The translations under genes were made by a program, and so were the position numbers. Below, piece after piece: positions 40,873-51,363 of a DNA stretch of 64,000 nucleotides; the first letter of the stretch is position 1; each line of letters begins with the position of its first letter. The notes under the pieces are model-generated. The model saw nothing but the letters and a program-made list of their open reading frames with translations, made no database searches and was not told where the DNA came from. Source of the stretch: Bacilli bacterium (GTDB lineage Bacteria; Bacillota; Bacilli; Bacillales; Amphibacillaceae); NCBI GenBank assembly GCA_012838505.1, contig DUPD01000020.1, positions 1 to 64,000 of the forward strand. Reading direction: 5' to 3'.

Positions 40873-41898
40873 TCACTCCTCACGATTTAACGGAACGTGG
40901 ACCGTAATCTTTGTCCCTTGATTTGGTAAACTAACAATTTTGAACTGCCCACCCATTTCTGTCGTTCGTTCTTGCATATTGGCAAGTCCATATGAACCTG
41001 ATAAAGCCTGGTCTGGATCAAAGCCTATTCCATCATCAATCACGGTTAAAATAGCGATATGATCACGCTTGATAAATGATACATTAATTTGATTTGCTTT
41101 CGCATGTCTAAGTGCATTCGATAATGACTCTTGTAAAATGCGAAAGAGGTTATCTTCGACTGCTCGATTGAGCGAGATCTCCTCTGTTTGCCAATTAATT
41201 TTGAGGGGAACTTTTTCAACTAATTCTGAAATCAACTGATCAATCCCTTCTTTTAAAGATTGATTTCTTAACGCAATTGGACGTAAATGAAGGAGTAGAG
41301 CGCGCATTTCTAACTGAGCTTGTTGAATCATTTGTTCAATCTGCTCTAATGGTTGCTCAATTTGATCAACACTTTCTATCGCTAACTCATTGATCGCAGA
41401 AACGAGCATCGATGCGGCGAACAATTCCTGACTGACTGAATCATGCAGTTCACGCGCCAATCGATTCCTTTCTTCTGTCAATCGCGCCTCTATTTTTTCC
41501 TCTTGATCTTCAAGTTGCTCACTGATAACTGCTTGCATTCTCTTAGTTATTTGACCAAGTTGTAGTTGAAGCTCACTGATTAATTCTAGCGTTTGATTGA
41601 TCAGTTGATTTTTTTCAGTATCTAGTAAGTTTGTATCTGTTTTTCCGGTTAAAACTTGGTTTAATTTTTCATTAATAATGCGTACTTGGCTTTTTTGGTT
41701 TTGATATGTGACAAATCCAAAAATAGATCCGATCACGATAATTATAAAAATAATTAGAAACAAGATTGGTAAACCAACAAAGCTTTGGAACCAAAGTAAA
41801 CGCCAGTCTAAAATGTCATACTGCTGAAACAGTAATAATAGCAACGTGATGACCAGTGAGGCTGCGAAGAAAATACCTCTAGCAATCGCCTTTCTCAT
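40873..41898 (-). CDS. liaS: Sensor histidine kinase LiaS
   Basis: HisKA_3 motif [26 protein letters not shown]; HATPase. Confidence 0.9.
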   Translation of the reverse strand: MRKAIARGIFFAASLVITLLLLLFQQYDILDWRLLWFQSFVGLPILFLIIFIIIVIGSIFGFVTYQNQKSQVRIINEKLNQVLTGKTDTNLLDTEKNQLINQTLELISELQLQLGQITKRMQAVISEQLEDQEEKIEARLTEERNRLARELHDSVSQELFAASMLVSAINELAIESVDQIEQPLEQIEQMIQQAQLEMRALLLHLRPIALRNQSLKEGIDQLISELVEKVPLKINWQTEEISLNRAVEDNLFRILQESLSNALRHAKANQINVSFIKRDHIAILTVIDDGIGFDPDQALSGSYGLANMQERTTEMGGQFKIVSLPNQGTKITVHVPLNREE

Positions 41899-42614
41899 CC
41901 TCGTACCACCTCGATCTTTCCAGCAATCATCGATGTATAAATTTTCACACGTTGATTCGCTTGGTGATAATTTTTAGTTTGGTAATGAATCACTCGATTC
42001 GTGATCTGATCATATCCATAACCAAAAATATCAACTGATCCAAGGAAAACAGAATGATGGATACTCACTTCAACATCGTATGGGACAATGATTTTTATCG
42101 TCCCAGCAAGGTGACGAATTAAAATTAATGGCTCGCCCTTCGGCAAAACAGTCTGGGTTAAATCAATCACCGTTTCACCAAAAAGTGTCTGGCTATTATA
42201 GTCTTGCCATTGATAAGCCTGTTCACCAAGTTTTTGACCACCAAACCATTTGTTTGAATATAAGATTTCAGTTTCTTCGATTGGCTCATCATCAAATTGA
42301 ACGGCACGAGCTGTCTGTTTCGTGTCTGATTGGTTTTGCACATATTGAATGATAAACCAAATGATCAGGACACCAAATAAAATTCTGAAGAAAATTCGAT
42401 CGAGCAAAATCGATGCAATAATAATCATCACAATCCAGAAAGTCACCCGATAAGGTTCCCGGTAATAGCGCTCCCAAGAATAGTATGCAATTGCACCCAA
42501 GAGAATTAACCATAAGATTTGGTTTGAACTGAAGAAGATAAATTCAAATAGAAACACAGCCGAACAGATTATGATTAAAATTTGAATTGGTTTTTTATCA
42601 AATAAGTTATGCAT
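41895..42614 (-). CDS. liaF: LiaF-like membrane regulator
   Basis: TM N-terminus and C-terminal HLAGTIKIIVPYDVEVSIHHSVFLGSVDIFG; next to liaS-liaR. Confidence 0.85.
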   Translation of the reverse strand: MHNLFDKKPIQILIIICSAVFLFEFIFFSSNQILWLILLGAIAYYSWERYYREPYRVTFWIVMIIIASILLDRIFFRILFGVLIIWFIIQYVQNQSDTKQTARAVQFDDEPIEETEILYSNKWFGGQKLGEQAYQWQDYNSQTLFGETVIDLTQTVLPKGEPLILIRHLAGTIKIIVPYDVEVSIHHSVFLGSVDIFGYGYDQITNRVIHYQTKNYHQANQRVKIYTSMIAGKIEVVRG

Positions 42615-42695
42615 AAGCGTTCTCCTTTGTCTTTAGAATGAAACACTTGATTTGATAATTTAATTTTAGCGCTCTTTTTAGGATTATGTAATGAT

Positions 42696-42718
42696 CTTGA
42701 GTTATATTTATAACTAAG
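42696..42718. promoter_or_regulatory. Candidate operator (near-perfect inverted repeat) upstream of liaFSR
   Basis: CTTGAGTTATATTTATAACTAAG. Confidence 0.4.
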
Positions 42719-42800
42719 ACTTGAGGCTTAATAAGGGGGGTGTTGATAACATGAGGTTATTTGAAGAAACTTCGCGTTGTGATTTCTGCACAGGTTCAAG

Positions 42801-42920
42801 AAAATACAGACGAGTTCGGCGAAATACAGACAAGTCGAAGAAAATACAGACGAGTTCCACGAAATGTAGACAAGTCGGAGAAAATACAGACGAGTTCAGC
42901 GAAATGTAGACAAGTCGGAG
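42801..42920. repeat. 20-bp-period intergenic array 3 (6 units, same family as array 2)
   Basis: AAAATACAGACGAGTTCGGC / GAAATACAGACAAGTCGAAG alternating. Confidence 0.95.
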
Positions 42921-42992
42921 AATAATTGATATTTTTAAGACTATCTAATGATTATTAAAAAGCTTAGCAGGATTTTCTGCTAAGCTGATCGT

Positions 42993-43649
42993 TTAGAGAC
43001 GGAAGTACCGCCATGTTTTGATGACGCGTTTTGTTGTGCGCTTGACTTGATAATTCATAAAATAATAATAAATGCTGAAAGTTTGGCGCATTGATCCAGT
43101 AACTTCGTCTTCAGGTTGATAATTGAAATAAGGATATTGATTTAACTCACCTTGATAAACCAATTGTAATTGTTCCCAATTACGTAAATCTTGTGGCCGA
43201 ATCAGGCCGGCTGGTTTTGCATTATGATAGATCCCACACTCTTTAAGTAACGTCGCGACAAATTGAGAACAGAAAAATGCATTGTGGCGATGAAACTCAA
43301 TATTCATCATGACTCCAAATAAACCTAAAAAATTATAACGATATAAGTGCTCTTGCGCTTCCATAAGTAAAAGTTTTTCCCTTAATTGATCATATTCCTG
43401 TTCAGTAACCTTCAATTGATAGATTGCACAGTTCGAATGAAGAAAGAATGGCAAATTAATATTCTCTCTTACAAATCCACCAATGAAAGGGTTCTTTGGT
43501 CGCTTTCGTCCAAAACTGTATACGAGATCGAGTGATTCATCAAGTGAGATTGAGACGTGATTAAAAGATGTTCTTGTGTATAAATCTATCGTTCTTGCAA
43601 GCATTGTACCAGTACTTGAAAATAATAAATAGATGTTTTTTGTTTTCAT
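42993..43649 (-). CDS. Permuted papain-fold (NlpC/P60/YiiX-like) hydrolase
   Basis: TSFNHVSISLD (His) and AFFCSQFVATLL (Cys) motifs in permuted order. Confidence 0.7.
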   Translation of the reverse strand: MKTKNIYLLFSSTGTMLARTIDLYTRTSFNHVSISLDESLDLVYSFGRKRPKNPFIGGFVRENINLPFFLHSNCAIYQLKVTEQEYDQLREKLLLMEAQEHLYRYNFLGLFGVMMNIEFHRHNAFFCSQFVATLLKECGIYHNAKPAGLIRPQDLRNWEQLQLVYQGELNQYPYFNYQPEDEVTGSMRQTFSIYYYFMNYQVKRTTKRVIKTWRYFRL

Positions 43650-43854
43650 CTTAGCCTCCTCCCTATCTCTATAGACAGATATTTAAACAAAAAAGTTTCA
43701 TAAATTTATCATCATTATACAGAATCCTTTTACAATTAGATAGCTAAATTTGAATTCCCAGCAAATATACGTCTCTAGCAGTAGAGTTTGTGATAAAATA
43801 AGATTCATCGTTCAAAAAAATATTTTGCTTTTACAAAGAAAGGAATGATTGGTT

Positions 43855-44232
43855 ATGTTGAAGGATTTTAAGGAGTTTATCGCCCGTGGTAATGTGTTAG
43901 ATTTAGCGGTTGGGATTATTATTGGCGCTGCTTTTAGTAGCATTGTTTCTGCTTTAGTAGACAATGTGATTATGCCTCTGATTGGATTGATCATGGGCGG
44001 AATTGATTTTTCGTCTTTAGCGATTACTGTTGATGATGCGGTGATTGAATATGGTTTATTTATTCAGAGTATTGTTGACTTTTTAATTATTGCCTTCTCG
44101 ATCTTTATTTTTATTCGTTTGATTAATTCGGTTAAGCGGAAAAAAGAAGCGGTTGAAGAAGAGGTCGTGGAAGAAATCGATGAGCAGACTGTACTGCTGA
44201 CTGAGATTCGTGATTTATTGAAAGAAAAATAA
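43855..44232 (+). CDS. mscL: Large-conductance mechanosensitive channel
   Basis: [44 protein letters not shown]. Confidence 0.97.
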   Translation: MLKDFKEFIARGNVLDLAVGIIIGAAFSSIVSALVDNVIMPLIGLIMGGIDFSSLAITVDDAVIEYGLFIQSIVDFLIIAFSIFIFIRLINSVKRKKEAVEEEVVEEIDEQTVLLTEIRDLLKEK

Positions 44233-44290
44233 AGATCATTCATTGAAAACAACCCAAACATCAAAAAGGTTTGGGTTGTTTTAATTACTT

Positions 44291-46447
44291 TTATTCTTGC
44301 TTAAATTTTTTCAATGCGTCAGCTAAAGCTGTGTTAGTGAATTCTTCTTTATTATTTTGCTTCATATATTTATTTACATCACGTTTTGAGGCGCGTTGTT
44401 GGTTATTGTTTGCTCTGCGCTTTTGAAATGCAGATAATTTCTCACGATGCCCGCATTTACAAGAAAATGTTTGCGCCTCACCTGTCCCTCGTAACTCCAT
44501 CCGTTTATAACATTTTGGACAGCGGGCATTTGTCGTTCGGGCAATCTGTTTTTTCTCACCACATTCACGATCCTGACAAACGAGCATCCGTCCGCGCTTA
44601 CCATTAACTTCAAGCATCAATTTACCACAATTTGGACATTTCGTTCCGGTAATATTATCATGCTTAAACGTGCTATCCGTGTTTTTAATTTCGCTCACAA
44701 CTGTCCGTGTATAACGTTTCATTTCTTTAATAAACGCGTCTTTTTTTAACTGTCCTGATGCAATCGCCGCTAACTGATCTTCCCATTCAGCCGTTAAAAC
44801 AGGTGAACGTAGATCAGCAGGCACAAGCTCTAACAGCTGACGACCTTTTGAAGTTGTGAAAATATATTTACCCCGACTTTCAATATAGTGGGTATTGAAC
44901 AACTTATCGATAATGTCCGCCCGCGTTGCCACCGTGCCAAGACCACCTGATTGTTGCAGCGTTTCAGTTTGTTTACTGCTTCCAGTATCAATATATTTTG
45001 CCGGATTTTCCATCGCTTGAAGTAATGTTCCCTCAGTGAACCGCTCAGGTGGTGACGTCTCGCCTTCTGTTAATTGAACAGTCAACTCAATCGGATCACC
45101 CTCTTTAAGTGCCGGCAAGCGAGTCTGATCACCTGGATCTTGATAGAGCATTTTCCAGCCGGGATCAATGACATTATTTTCATTTAAAGAAAATAACTCA
45201 CCTGCAATCGTAACTTCTACTTTCGTCTGCTCAAAACGATATGGCGCTGATAACACTGCCAAAAAGCGCTTAATGACAAGATCATAAATTTTCCGTTCCC
45301 GATCATCGAGTTTCGCCAGCATCACCGGTTCCTCAGTTGGAATAATCGCATGGTGATCAGTAACCTTTTTATCATCAACATATGATTTATTTGCCTTAAT
45401 GCCTGACTTTAAAATCGTTCGAGCTGCAACCTGATACTCACCAACCGCACACGCATCGACCCGATCCTTCAACGTCGGGACAATATCACTTGATAAAAAC
45501 TTCGAATCCGTTCGCGGATAGGTCAACACCTTATGCTGCTCATACAACTTCTGCATAATTGACAACGTCTGCTTCCCAGAATAACCGAACGCCTTATTTG
45601 CCTCCTGTTGTAACGACGATAAATCATGCAGAGGTGGCGCAAAGCTTCTTTTTTCCGTCCGCTTGATTGACTGAATTTTTGCCTGCTTGCCTTTAAGTGT
45701 AGCAAGCAGTTTATCAGCTTTTGTTTTGTCAAAAATTCTCCCTTGATTGTTTTGATCGTGCCAATTTAATCGCAAACCTGATCGATTCTCAGCTTTTATG
45801 CCATAGAACTTCCGCGGTTTAAACTGATTAATCTCTTTTTCACGCTCGGCGATCATGGCTAAGGTAGGTGTTTGCACGCGACCACTAGAGAGCTGCGCAT
45901 TATGTGTCGTTGTTAGGGCTCGTGTCGCATTTAAGCCGACATACCAATCCGCTTCAGACCTCGCTGCGGCAGCTTGATAAAGTGAATCATATGCGTTGCC
46001 TGGTTTTAATTTTGCAAAGCCATCACGAATCGCTTTATCAGTTACCGAAGATATCCACAGACGTTTGATCGGCTTATTGATCCGTGCTTTTTCTAGAATC
46101 CAGCGGGCGACTAACTCCCCTTCTCTCCCAGCATCCGTTGCGATCACAATCTGGCTAACGTCGTTTCGGTTCAGTAGTTTTTTCACAGTTTGAAATTGTT
46201 TGTTCGTTTGGCGAATGACGACGAGCTTGAGTCGATCTGGAAGCATCGGTAAATCTTCTGAGCGCCATTGTTTGTATTTGGGGTCGTATGCTTCTGGATC
46301 AGCTAGCGTGACGAGGTGCCCGAGTGCCCATGTGACGATATATTTTGCTCCTTCGAAATAACCGTTTCGTTTGTTTTGGCAATTTAATACACGTGCCATG
46401 TCACGACCAACGGAAGGTTTTTCTGCGAGTACAACTGTTTTACTCAA
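44291..46447 (-). CDS. topB: DNA topoisomerase III
   Basis: SKTVVLAEKPSVGRDMARVL; ATDAGREGELVARWI; LTYPRTDS; C-terminal zinc cysteines. Confidence 0.95.
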   Translation of the reverse strand: MSKTVVLAEKPSVGRDMARVLNCQNKRNGYFEGAKYIVTWALGHLVTLADPEAYDPKYKQWRSEDLPMLPDRLKLVVIRQTNKQFQTVKKLLNRNDVSQIVIATDAGREGELVARWILEKARINKPIKRLWISSVTDKAIRDGFAKLKPGNAYDSLYQAAAARSEADWYVGLNATRALTTTHNAQLSSGRVQTPTLAMIAEREKEINQFKPRKFYGIKAENRSGLRLNWHDQNNQGRIFDKTKADKLLATLKGKQAKIQSIKRTEKRSFAPPLHDLSSLQQEANKAFGYSGKQTLSIMQKLYEQHKVLTYPRTDSKFLSSDIVPTLKDRVDACAVGEYQVAARTILKSGIKANKSYVDDKKVTDHHAIIPTEEPVMLAKLDDRERKIYDLVIKRFLAVLSAPYRFEQTKVEVTIAGELFSLNENNVIDPGWKMLYQDPGDQTRLPALKEGDPIELTVQLTEGETSPPERFTEGTLLQAMENPAKYIDTGSSKQTETLQQSGGLGTVATRADIIDKLFNTHYIESRGKYIFTTSKGRQLLELVPADLRSPVLTAEWEDQLAAIASGQLKKDAFIKEMKRYTRTVVSEIKNTDSTFKHDNITGTKCPNCGKLMLEVNGKRGRMLVCQDRECGEKKQIARTTNARCPKCYKRMELRGTGEAQTFSCKCGHREKLSAFQKRRANNNQQRASKRDVNKYMKQNNKEEFTNTALADALKKFKQE

Positions 46448-46489
46448 AAAATCAATCCTTTCTTTCCCTATTCATTAAGGGTAAACTGC

Positions 46490-46891
46490 TTAAATATAAA
46501 AAATGACGTATAGGTAATAAAAGATAATTAAGACAACTAAAATCGACACGTTCATCAGTGTGATATAGGCTCGCTTTGGTTGATCAGTTTTATTCCACTG
46601 AAACCAGGCGCGAATCAGTTCCATAATAATAAATAGAACGGGAAAAATGATGTATGGTGACGCAACATCGAACATATTTGCTTGTACGAGATCGGTCATC
46701 GTAAATAATAAAAACAAGATTAAAAATAGAATCGATAGGCCTAAATCGATTTTTTGGTGTTGGTTGTTAACAAATCTGCCTGTGCCTGAAGGTAATTTCT
46801 TTAGTTCGAATTTTTTGGCCAGAACTCTTTTAATGATAAATTGAAACACAACGAGTAGAACTAAAATTAAGAAAAACGTGATAACTGTCAT
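46490..46891 (-). CDS. DUF4181-like membrane protein
   Basis: 133 aa, 4 predicted TM segments. Confidence 0.5.
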   Translation of the reverse strand: MTVITFFLILVLLVVFQFIIKRVLAKKFELKKLPSGTGRFVNNQHQKIDLGLSILFLILFLLFTMTDLVQANMFDVASPYIIFPVLFIIMELIRAWFQWNKTDQPKRAYITLMNVSILVVLIIFYYLYVIFYI

Positions 46892-47008
46892 AGTGCCTCC
46901 TTCTAGAACGTCTTTTACTAAATGATAGCAATTTGTGCTTGATTAGTAAATAAAGAGCTTGTATTTTGTGCTCATTTGCAATAATAAAAACGAATCGTAT
47001 GTAAACAA

Positions 47009-47033
47009 AAACCTCCTACTTATAGGAGGTCGA
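47009..47033 (-). terminator. Terminator after nitroreductase gene
   Basis: ACCTCCTACTTATAGGAGGT with T-tract on the minus strand. Confidence 0.75.
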
Positions 47034-47041
47034 TTGATATT

Positions 47042-47641
47042 TTATTTAAAAACTTTCACGCGATCTGCGATTGGTTGTTGTTCTTTAGCTGGGCGTTCAC
47101 CTTCTGGTTTACCGAATGGCATTTGGCCGCGTAGCAACCAATCTTCAGGAATACCCCATTCTGCTTGAACTGCTTGATCGACTAATGGGTTGTAGTGCTG
47201 TAGTGTTGCGCCTAAGCCTTCATTTTCAAGTGCTGTCCAAACAACATACTGCAACATACCTGATCCTTGCTCTGACCAAATTGGGAAGTTGTCAGCATAT
47301 AGTGGCATTTGCTCTTGTAGGCCGCGAACAATTGACTGATCTTCGAAAAATAGGACTGTTCCATATCCTGCTTTGAAGCCGTTGATTCTTGCTTCTGTTG
47401 CTGGGAATTCATTTTCTGGAACAATTTTTTTCAATTCTGCTTTTGTTAATTCCCAAAACTTATCACTTTCTTGATTGAATAAAACAACAACGCGTCCACT
47501 TTGTGAGTTAAACGCATAAGGTGTGTGTTCGATTGCAAATTGAACAACTTCCTCGATTCTTTCTTCTGATACTATTTTCTGATCGGAAATCTGATACACA
47601 GAGTAACGATCTGCAACTGCTTGGTAAAAATCTTTTGCCAT
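47042..47641 (-). CDS. Nitroreductase family protein
   Basis: FYQAVADRYSVYQISDQKIVSEERIEEVVQFAIEHTPYAFNSQSGRVVVLF. Confidence 0.88.
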   Translation of the reverse strand: MAKDFYQAVADRYSVYQISDQKIVSEERIEEVVQFAIEHTPYAFNSQSGRVVVLFNQESDKFWELTKAELKKIVPENEFPATEARINGFKAGYGTVLFFEDQSIVRGLQEQMPLYADNFPIWSEQGSGMLQYVVWTALENEGLGATLQHYNPLVDQAVQAEWGIPEDWLLRGQMPFGKPEGERPAKEQQPIADRVKVFK

Positions 47642-47823
47642 AATAAATCCTCCCTAAATTTCTTCTCTATAAAAGACGTACTTGACTATCATTCCACTTT
47701 TTCTAAAATAAATAAAGAAATATGCTTAGCTTTTTTATCGGATTAATTTTAAGAGTGATAATTGACTTAACGTGCCATTTAGCATAAGCTAGGCACAGGT
47801 TATATATTTTGGAGGAATGGACT

Positions 47824-49443
47824 ATGTTACAAGTATCGAATGTTAGTTTACGTTATGGTGATAAAAAATTATTTGAAGATGTCAATATTAAATTTACCGC
47901 GGGGAATTGCTATGGTTTAATCGGAGCAAATGGTGCTGGAAAATCAACATTTTTAAAAGTATTATCTGGTGAAGTTGACCCACAAGCTGGACATGTATCA
48001 TTAGAAAAAAATAAACGAATGGCTGTTTTAAAGCAAGATCATTTCGCTTATGAAGAATTATCTGTCATTGAAACGGTCATTCGTGGCCATGATCGCCTTT
48101 ATCAAGTGATGCAGGAAAAAGATGCGATTTATGCAAAGGCAGATTTTACCGAGGAAGATGGGATGAAAGCAGCTGAACTCGAAGGAGAGTTTGCTGAATT
48201 AAATGGTTGGGAAGCTGAATCAGATGCTAGTGTTCTATTGAAAGGACTCGGTATCGGGGAAGATTTACAAGAAAAGAAAATGGCTGAGCTCACCGGTTCT
48301 GAAAAAGTCAAAGTCTTACTTGCTCAAGCGCTATTCGGATCACCTGATATTTTACTGCTCGATGAGCCAACAAACCACTTAGATATTCAAGCAATTCAAT
48401 GGTTAGAAGAATTTTTAATTAACTTTGAAAACACAGTTATTGTTGTCTCGCACGACCGCCACTTTTTAAACAAAGTGTGTACGCATATTGCCGATGTTGA
48501 TTTTGGAAAAATTGAGCTTTACGTTGGAAACTATGATTTCTGGTATGAGTCAAGCCAGCTTGCGTTAAAAATGTCACAGGATCAAAATAAGAAAAAAGAA
48601 GAGAAAATTAAGGATTTACAAAACTTTATCGCACGCTTTAGTGCGAATGCATCGAAATCGCGTCAAGCGACATCAAGGAAAAAAATGCTTGAGAATATTA
48701 CTTTAGATGATATCAAGCCATCTTCTCGTCGTTATCCTTACGTTGCTTTCAAACCGGAGCGTGAAATCGGTAATGATTTACTTCGTGTTGAAGGCTTAAC
48801 GAAGACAATCGATGGCGTTAAAGTGCTTGACAACGTTAGTTTTACTTTAAATCGTGAAGACAAGGTCGCTTTTGTTGGACCAAATGACATCGCAAAAACG
48901 ACACTATTTGATATTTTAACAGGTAAACTTGAAGCAGACTCAGGTTCTTACACGTGGGGAATTACGACGACACAGTCATATTTCCCGAAAGACAACAGTG
49001 AGTTTTTTGAAAATAGTGATCTGACATTAGTCGAATGGCTTCGTCAGTATTCACCAGAAGATGAAACAGAAACGTTCTTACGTGGTTTCCTAGGACGAAT
49101 GTTATTTTCAGGTGAGGAAGCGTTGAAAAAGGCGAGTGTTTTATCCGGTGGTGAGAAAGTTCGTTGTATGCTAGCAAAAATGATGCTCTCAAGTGCGAAC
49201 GTCCTTCTGCTTGATGAGCCGACAAACCACTTAGATCTAGAATCGATTACAGCAGTGAATAACGGTTTGATCAATTTTAAGGGAGCACTTTTATTCACGT
49301 CACATGACCACCAATTTATTGAGACAATTTCAAATCGATTAATTGAGCTTACACCAAATGGGGTCATTGACAAACAAATGAGTTATAGCGAGTATGTGAG
49401 TGATCGCAAATTACAAGCAGAAATCAAATCATTATATGCTTAA
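47824..49443 (+). CDS. ABC-F family ATPase (YkpA-like)
   Basis: GANGAGKSTFLKVLSGE; LTGSEKVKVLLAQALF; LSGGEKVRCMLAKMML; duplicated NBDs. Confidence 0.92.
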   Translation: MLQVSNVSLRYGDKKLFEDVNIKFTAGNCYGLIGANGAGKSTFLKVLSGEVDPQAGHVSLEKNKRMAVLKQDHFAYEELSVIETVIRGHDRLYQVMQEKDAIYAKADFTEEDGMKAAELEGEFAELNGWEAESDASVLLKGLGIGEDLQEKKMAELTGSEKVKVLLAQALFGSPDILLLDEPTNHLDIQAIQWLEEFLINFENTVIVVSHDRHFLNKVCTHIADVDFGKIELYVGNYDFWYESSQLALKMSQDQNKKKEEKIKDLQNFIARFSANASKSRQATSRKKMLENITLDDIKPSSRRYPYVAFKPEREIGNDLLRVEGLTKTIDGVKVLDNVSFTLNREDKVAFVGPNDIAKTTLFDILTGKLEADSGSYTWGITTTQSYFPKDNSEFFENSDLTLVEWLRQYSPEDETETFLRGFLGRMLFSGEEALKKASVLSGGEKVRCMLAKMMLSSANVLLLDEPTNHLDLESITAVNNGLINFKGALLFTSHDHQFIETISNRLIELTPNGVIDKQMSYSEYVSDRKLQAEIKSLYA

Positions 49444-49474
49444 AACAGGGATAACTATCCCTGTTTTTTCTTTT
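49444..49474 (+). terminator. Terminator after ABC-F gene
   Basis: AACAGGGATAACTATCCCTGTTTTTTC. Confidence 0.8.
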
Positions 49475-49712
49475 AAATTCACATAATTGTCAAACATAAT
49501 TGTGACAACTTTGTGAATTTTATTTTTCCAATCCCGACAAAATGCGAGCTGATCATGTTCTAAAAAAAAGATTGTGAAAAGTCTTACAATTAGTTGATTA
49601 CTTTACATACTTGCGGGTATAATAAGTGTTAATAGCAAATATATACGTTCATTTTTCGCTCACTTGTGAATCATTATGTGAAGAAATGAACGATTATTAG
49701 GAGGACAAAATA

Positions 49713-51083
49713 ATGAAAGTTGCGGTAATTGGTTGTACACATGCTGGGACAGCAGCGATTAAAAATACGTTAACTCTTTATCCAGATGCTGAAATTGACG
49801 TTTTTGAAAGAAATGATAACGTCTCATTCCTTTCATGTGGTATTGCACTCTATGTTGGTGGAGTTGTTGAAAAAGCTGAATCGCTTTTCTATGCTTCAGT
49901 TGATGGTTTTGAAGATAGAGGGATTAAGATGCACATGGAGCATGATGTTGTTTCTGTCAATATTGCACAAAAGCAACTCGAAGCTAAAGATTTAAAAACG
50001 GGTGAAGTGAAGCTTCATTCGTATGACAAGTTAATTATTTCAACAGGTTCATGGCCACTAACGCCACCAATTCCTGGCTTTGATCTTGAGAATGTTGTTC
50101 TATGTAAAAACTATGACCACGCAAAAGAAATCATCCGTCGTTCTGAGCATGTTAAACATGTGACGGTTGTTGGTGGGGGTTATATCGGTGTTGAATTAGT
50201 CGAAGCATTTGAAGAAAACGGCAAACAAGTCACACTAGTTGATGCGGAATCGAGAATTTTGAATCGTTATTTAGACGAAGCATTCACTAATCCAGTTGAA
50301 CAATCATTCCGTGACAAAGGTGTGCAATTATTACTGAATGAATTTGTTTCTGGCTTTGAAGGTGACGGTAAAGTCGAAAAAGTGATTACGAACAAGAGTG
50401 AGGTTGAAACTGAGCTTGTTGTTATGTGCATCGGCTTCCGTCCAAATACTGATTTATTTAAAGGTCAAATCGAGATGCTACCAAGTGGTGCGATCGTTGT
50501 TGACGAGTTTATGGAAACGAGTGCTAAGGATGTTTTTGCAGCAGGTGATTGCTGTGCAGTTCCTTACAATCCAACTGGTAAAGCGGCTTATATTCCGTTA
50601 GCAACAAACGCTGTTCGGATGGGAACAATCGCTGCCCAAAACTTAGTTGATCGAAAAGTAAAACATCCTGGTACTCAAGGTACATCTGGATTGAAGATCT
50701 ATAATCATTACATTGGTTCAACAGGGTTAACTGTAAATGCAGCAAAAGTGAATGATATTGAGGTTCGTTCAGTCGAAATCAAAGAGACTTATCGTCCAGA
50801 TTTCATGCCTGAGAACAATGTGATTCATTTGAAACTTGTTTATGAAGTGGGTACAACTCGTGTTGTTGGTGCACAAGTTATTTCAGATATTGATTTAACA
50901 CAAGTGGCTAACACAGTCAGTATCGCAATTGCGAACCAAATGACGATTGAACAGCTGGCACTATCTGATTTCTTCTTCCAGCCACATTTCAACAAGCCGG
51001 TAAACTACTTGAATGAAGTTGCACTAAAAGCAGTTCAACAAGAAAATGCAATCGCAAGAGAAGCAGTAACTGCGGGAAATTAA
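49713..51083 (+). CDS. nox: NADH oxidase (H2O-forming, CoA-disulfide reductase family)
   Basis: MKVAVIGCTHAGTAAIKN; NVSFLSCGIALYVGG redox Cys; VVGGGYIGVELVEAFEE. Confidence 0.92.
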   Translation: MKVAVIGCTHAGTAAIKNTLTLYPDAEIDVFERNDNVSFLSCGIALYVGGVVEKAESLFYASVDGFEDRGIKMHMEHDVVSVNIAQKQLEAKDLKTGEVKLHSYDKLIISTGSWPLTPPIPGFDLENVVLCKNYDHAKEIIRRSEHVKHVTVVGGGYIGVELVEAFEENGKQVTLVDAESRILNRYLDEAFTNPVEQSFRDKGVQLLLNEFVSGFEGDGKVEKVITNKSEVETELVVMCIGFRPNTDLFKGQIEMLPSGAIVVDEFMETSAKDVFAAGDCCAVPYNPTGKAAYIPLATNAVRMGTIAAQNLVDRKVKHPGTQGTSGLKIYNHYIGSTGLTVNAAKVNDIEVRSVEIKETYRPDFMPENNVIHLKLVYEVGTTRVVGAQVISDIDLTQVANTVSIAIANQMTIEQLALSDFFFQPHFNKPVNYLNEVALKAVQQENAIAREAVTAGN

Positions 51084-51090
51084 ATAATAA

Positions 51091-51137
51091 AAGCAATCCC
51101 CATCAGAGTAGATGATTCTACTTTGGTGGGGATTTTA
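51091..51137 (+). terminator. Terminator after nox
   Basis: AATCCCCATCAGAGTAG / CTACTTTGGTGGGGATT. Confidence 0.75.
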
Positions 51138-51180
51138 TTTAATAAATATAATAAATCCCTAATTATTCATAGAAGAGGTC

Positions 51181-51363
51181 GTCATCTGAAGACACTTCGC
51201 GTTCCGCGGGGATGGCCTCAGCTAACTTTTGGAGAAAAAATCGCTCCAAAAGTGGATCTTCGGCTCATCCTCGGAAATAAAGACCGATTTCCTTCGTGCG
51301 ATGTATCGCTGTCGGGGCTTTCCTTGTCCTATTCCCGCTGGAGTCTTCGTGTCTTCAGATGAC
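51181..51363 (+). repeat. Dispersed palindromic element, copy D
   Basis: 15-bp perfect outer arms GTCATCTGAAGACAC / GTGTCTTCAGATGAC; inner stem ACTTTTGGAG / CTCCAAAAGT. Confidence 0.95.

Noticed and set aside
42721-42909. 62-aa plus-strand ORF (KYRRVRRNTDKSKKIQTSS...)
   Set aside because: Encoded by the 20-bp repeat array 3; low-complexity product read from the repeats.
49482-49520. Rex-like operator upstream of nox (TTGTCA-N10-TGACAA)
   Set aside because: Spacing and bases do not match the Rex consensus TTGTGAA-N4-TTCACAA closely enough.
51123-51362. 79-aa ORF on the plus strand
   Set aside because: It lies almost wholly inside palindromic element copy D; the translation is repeat-derived and has no domain.
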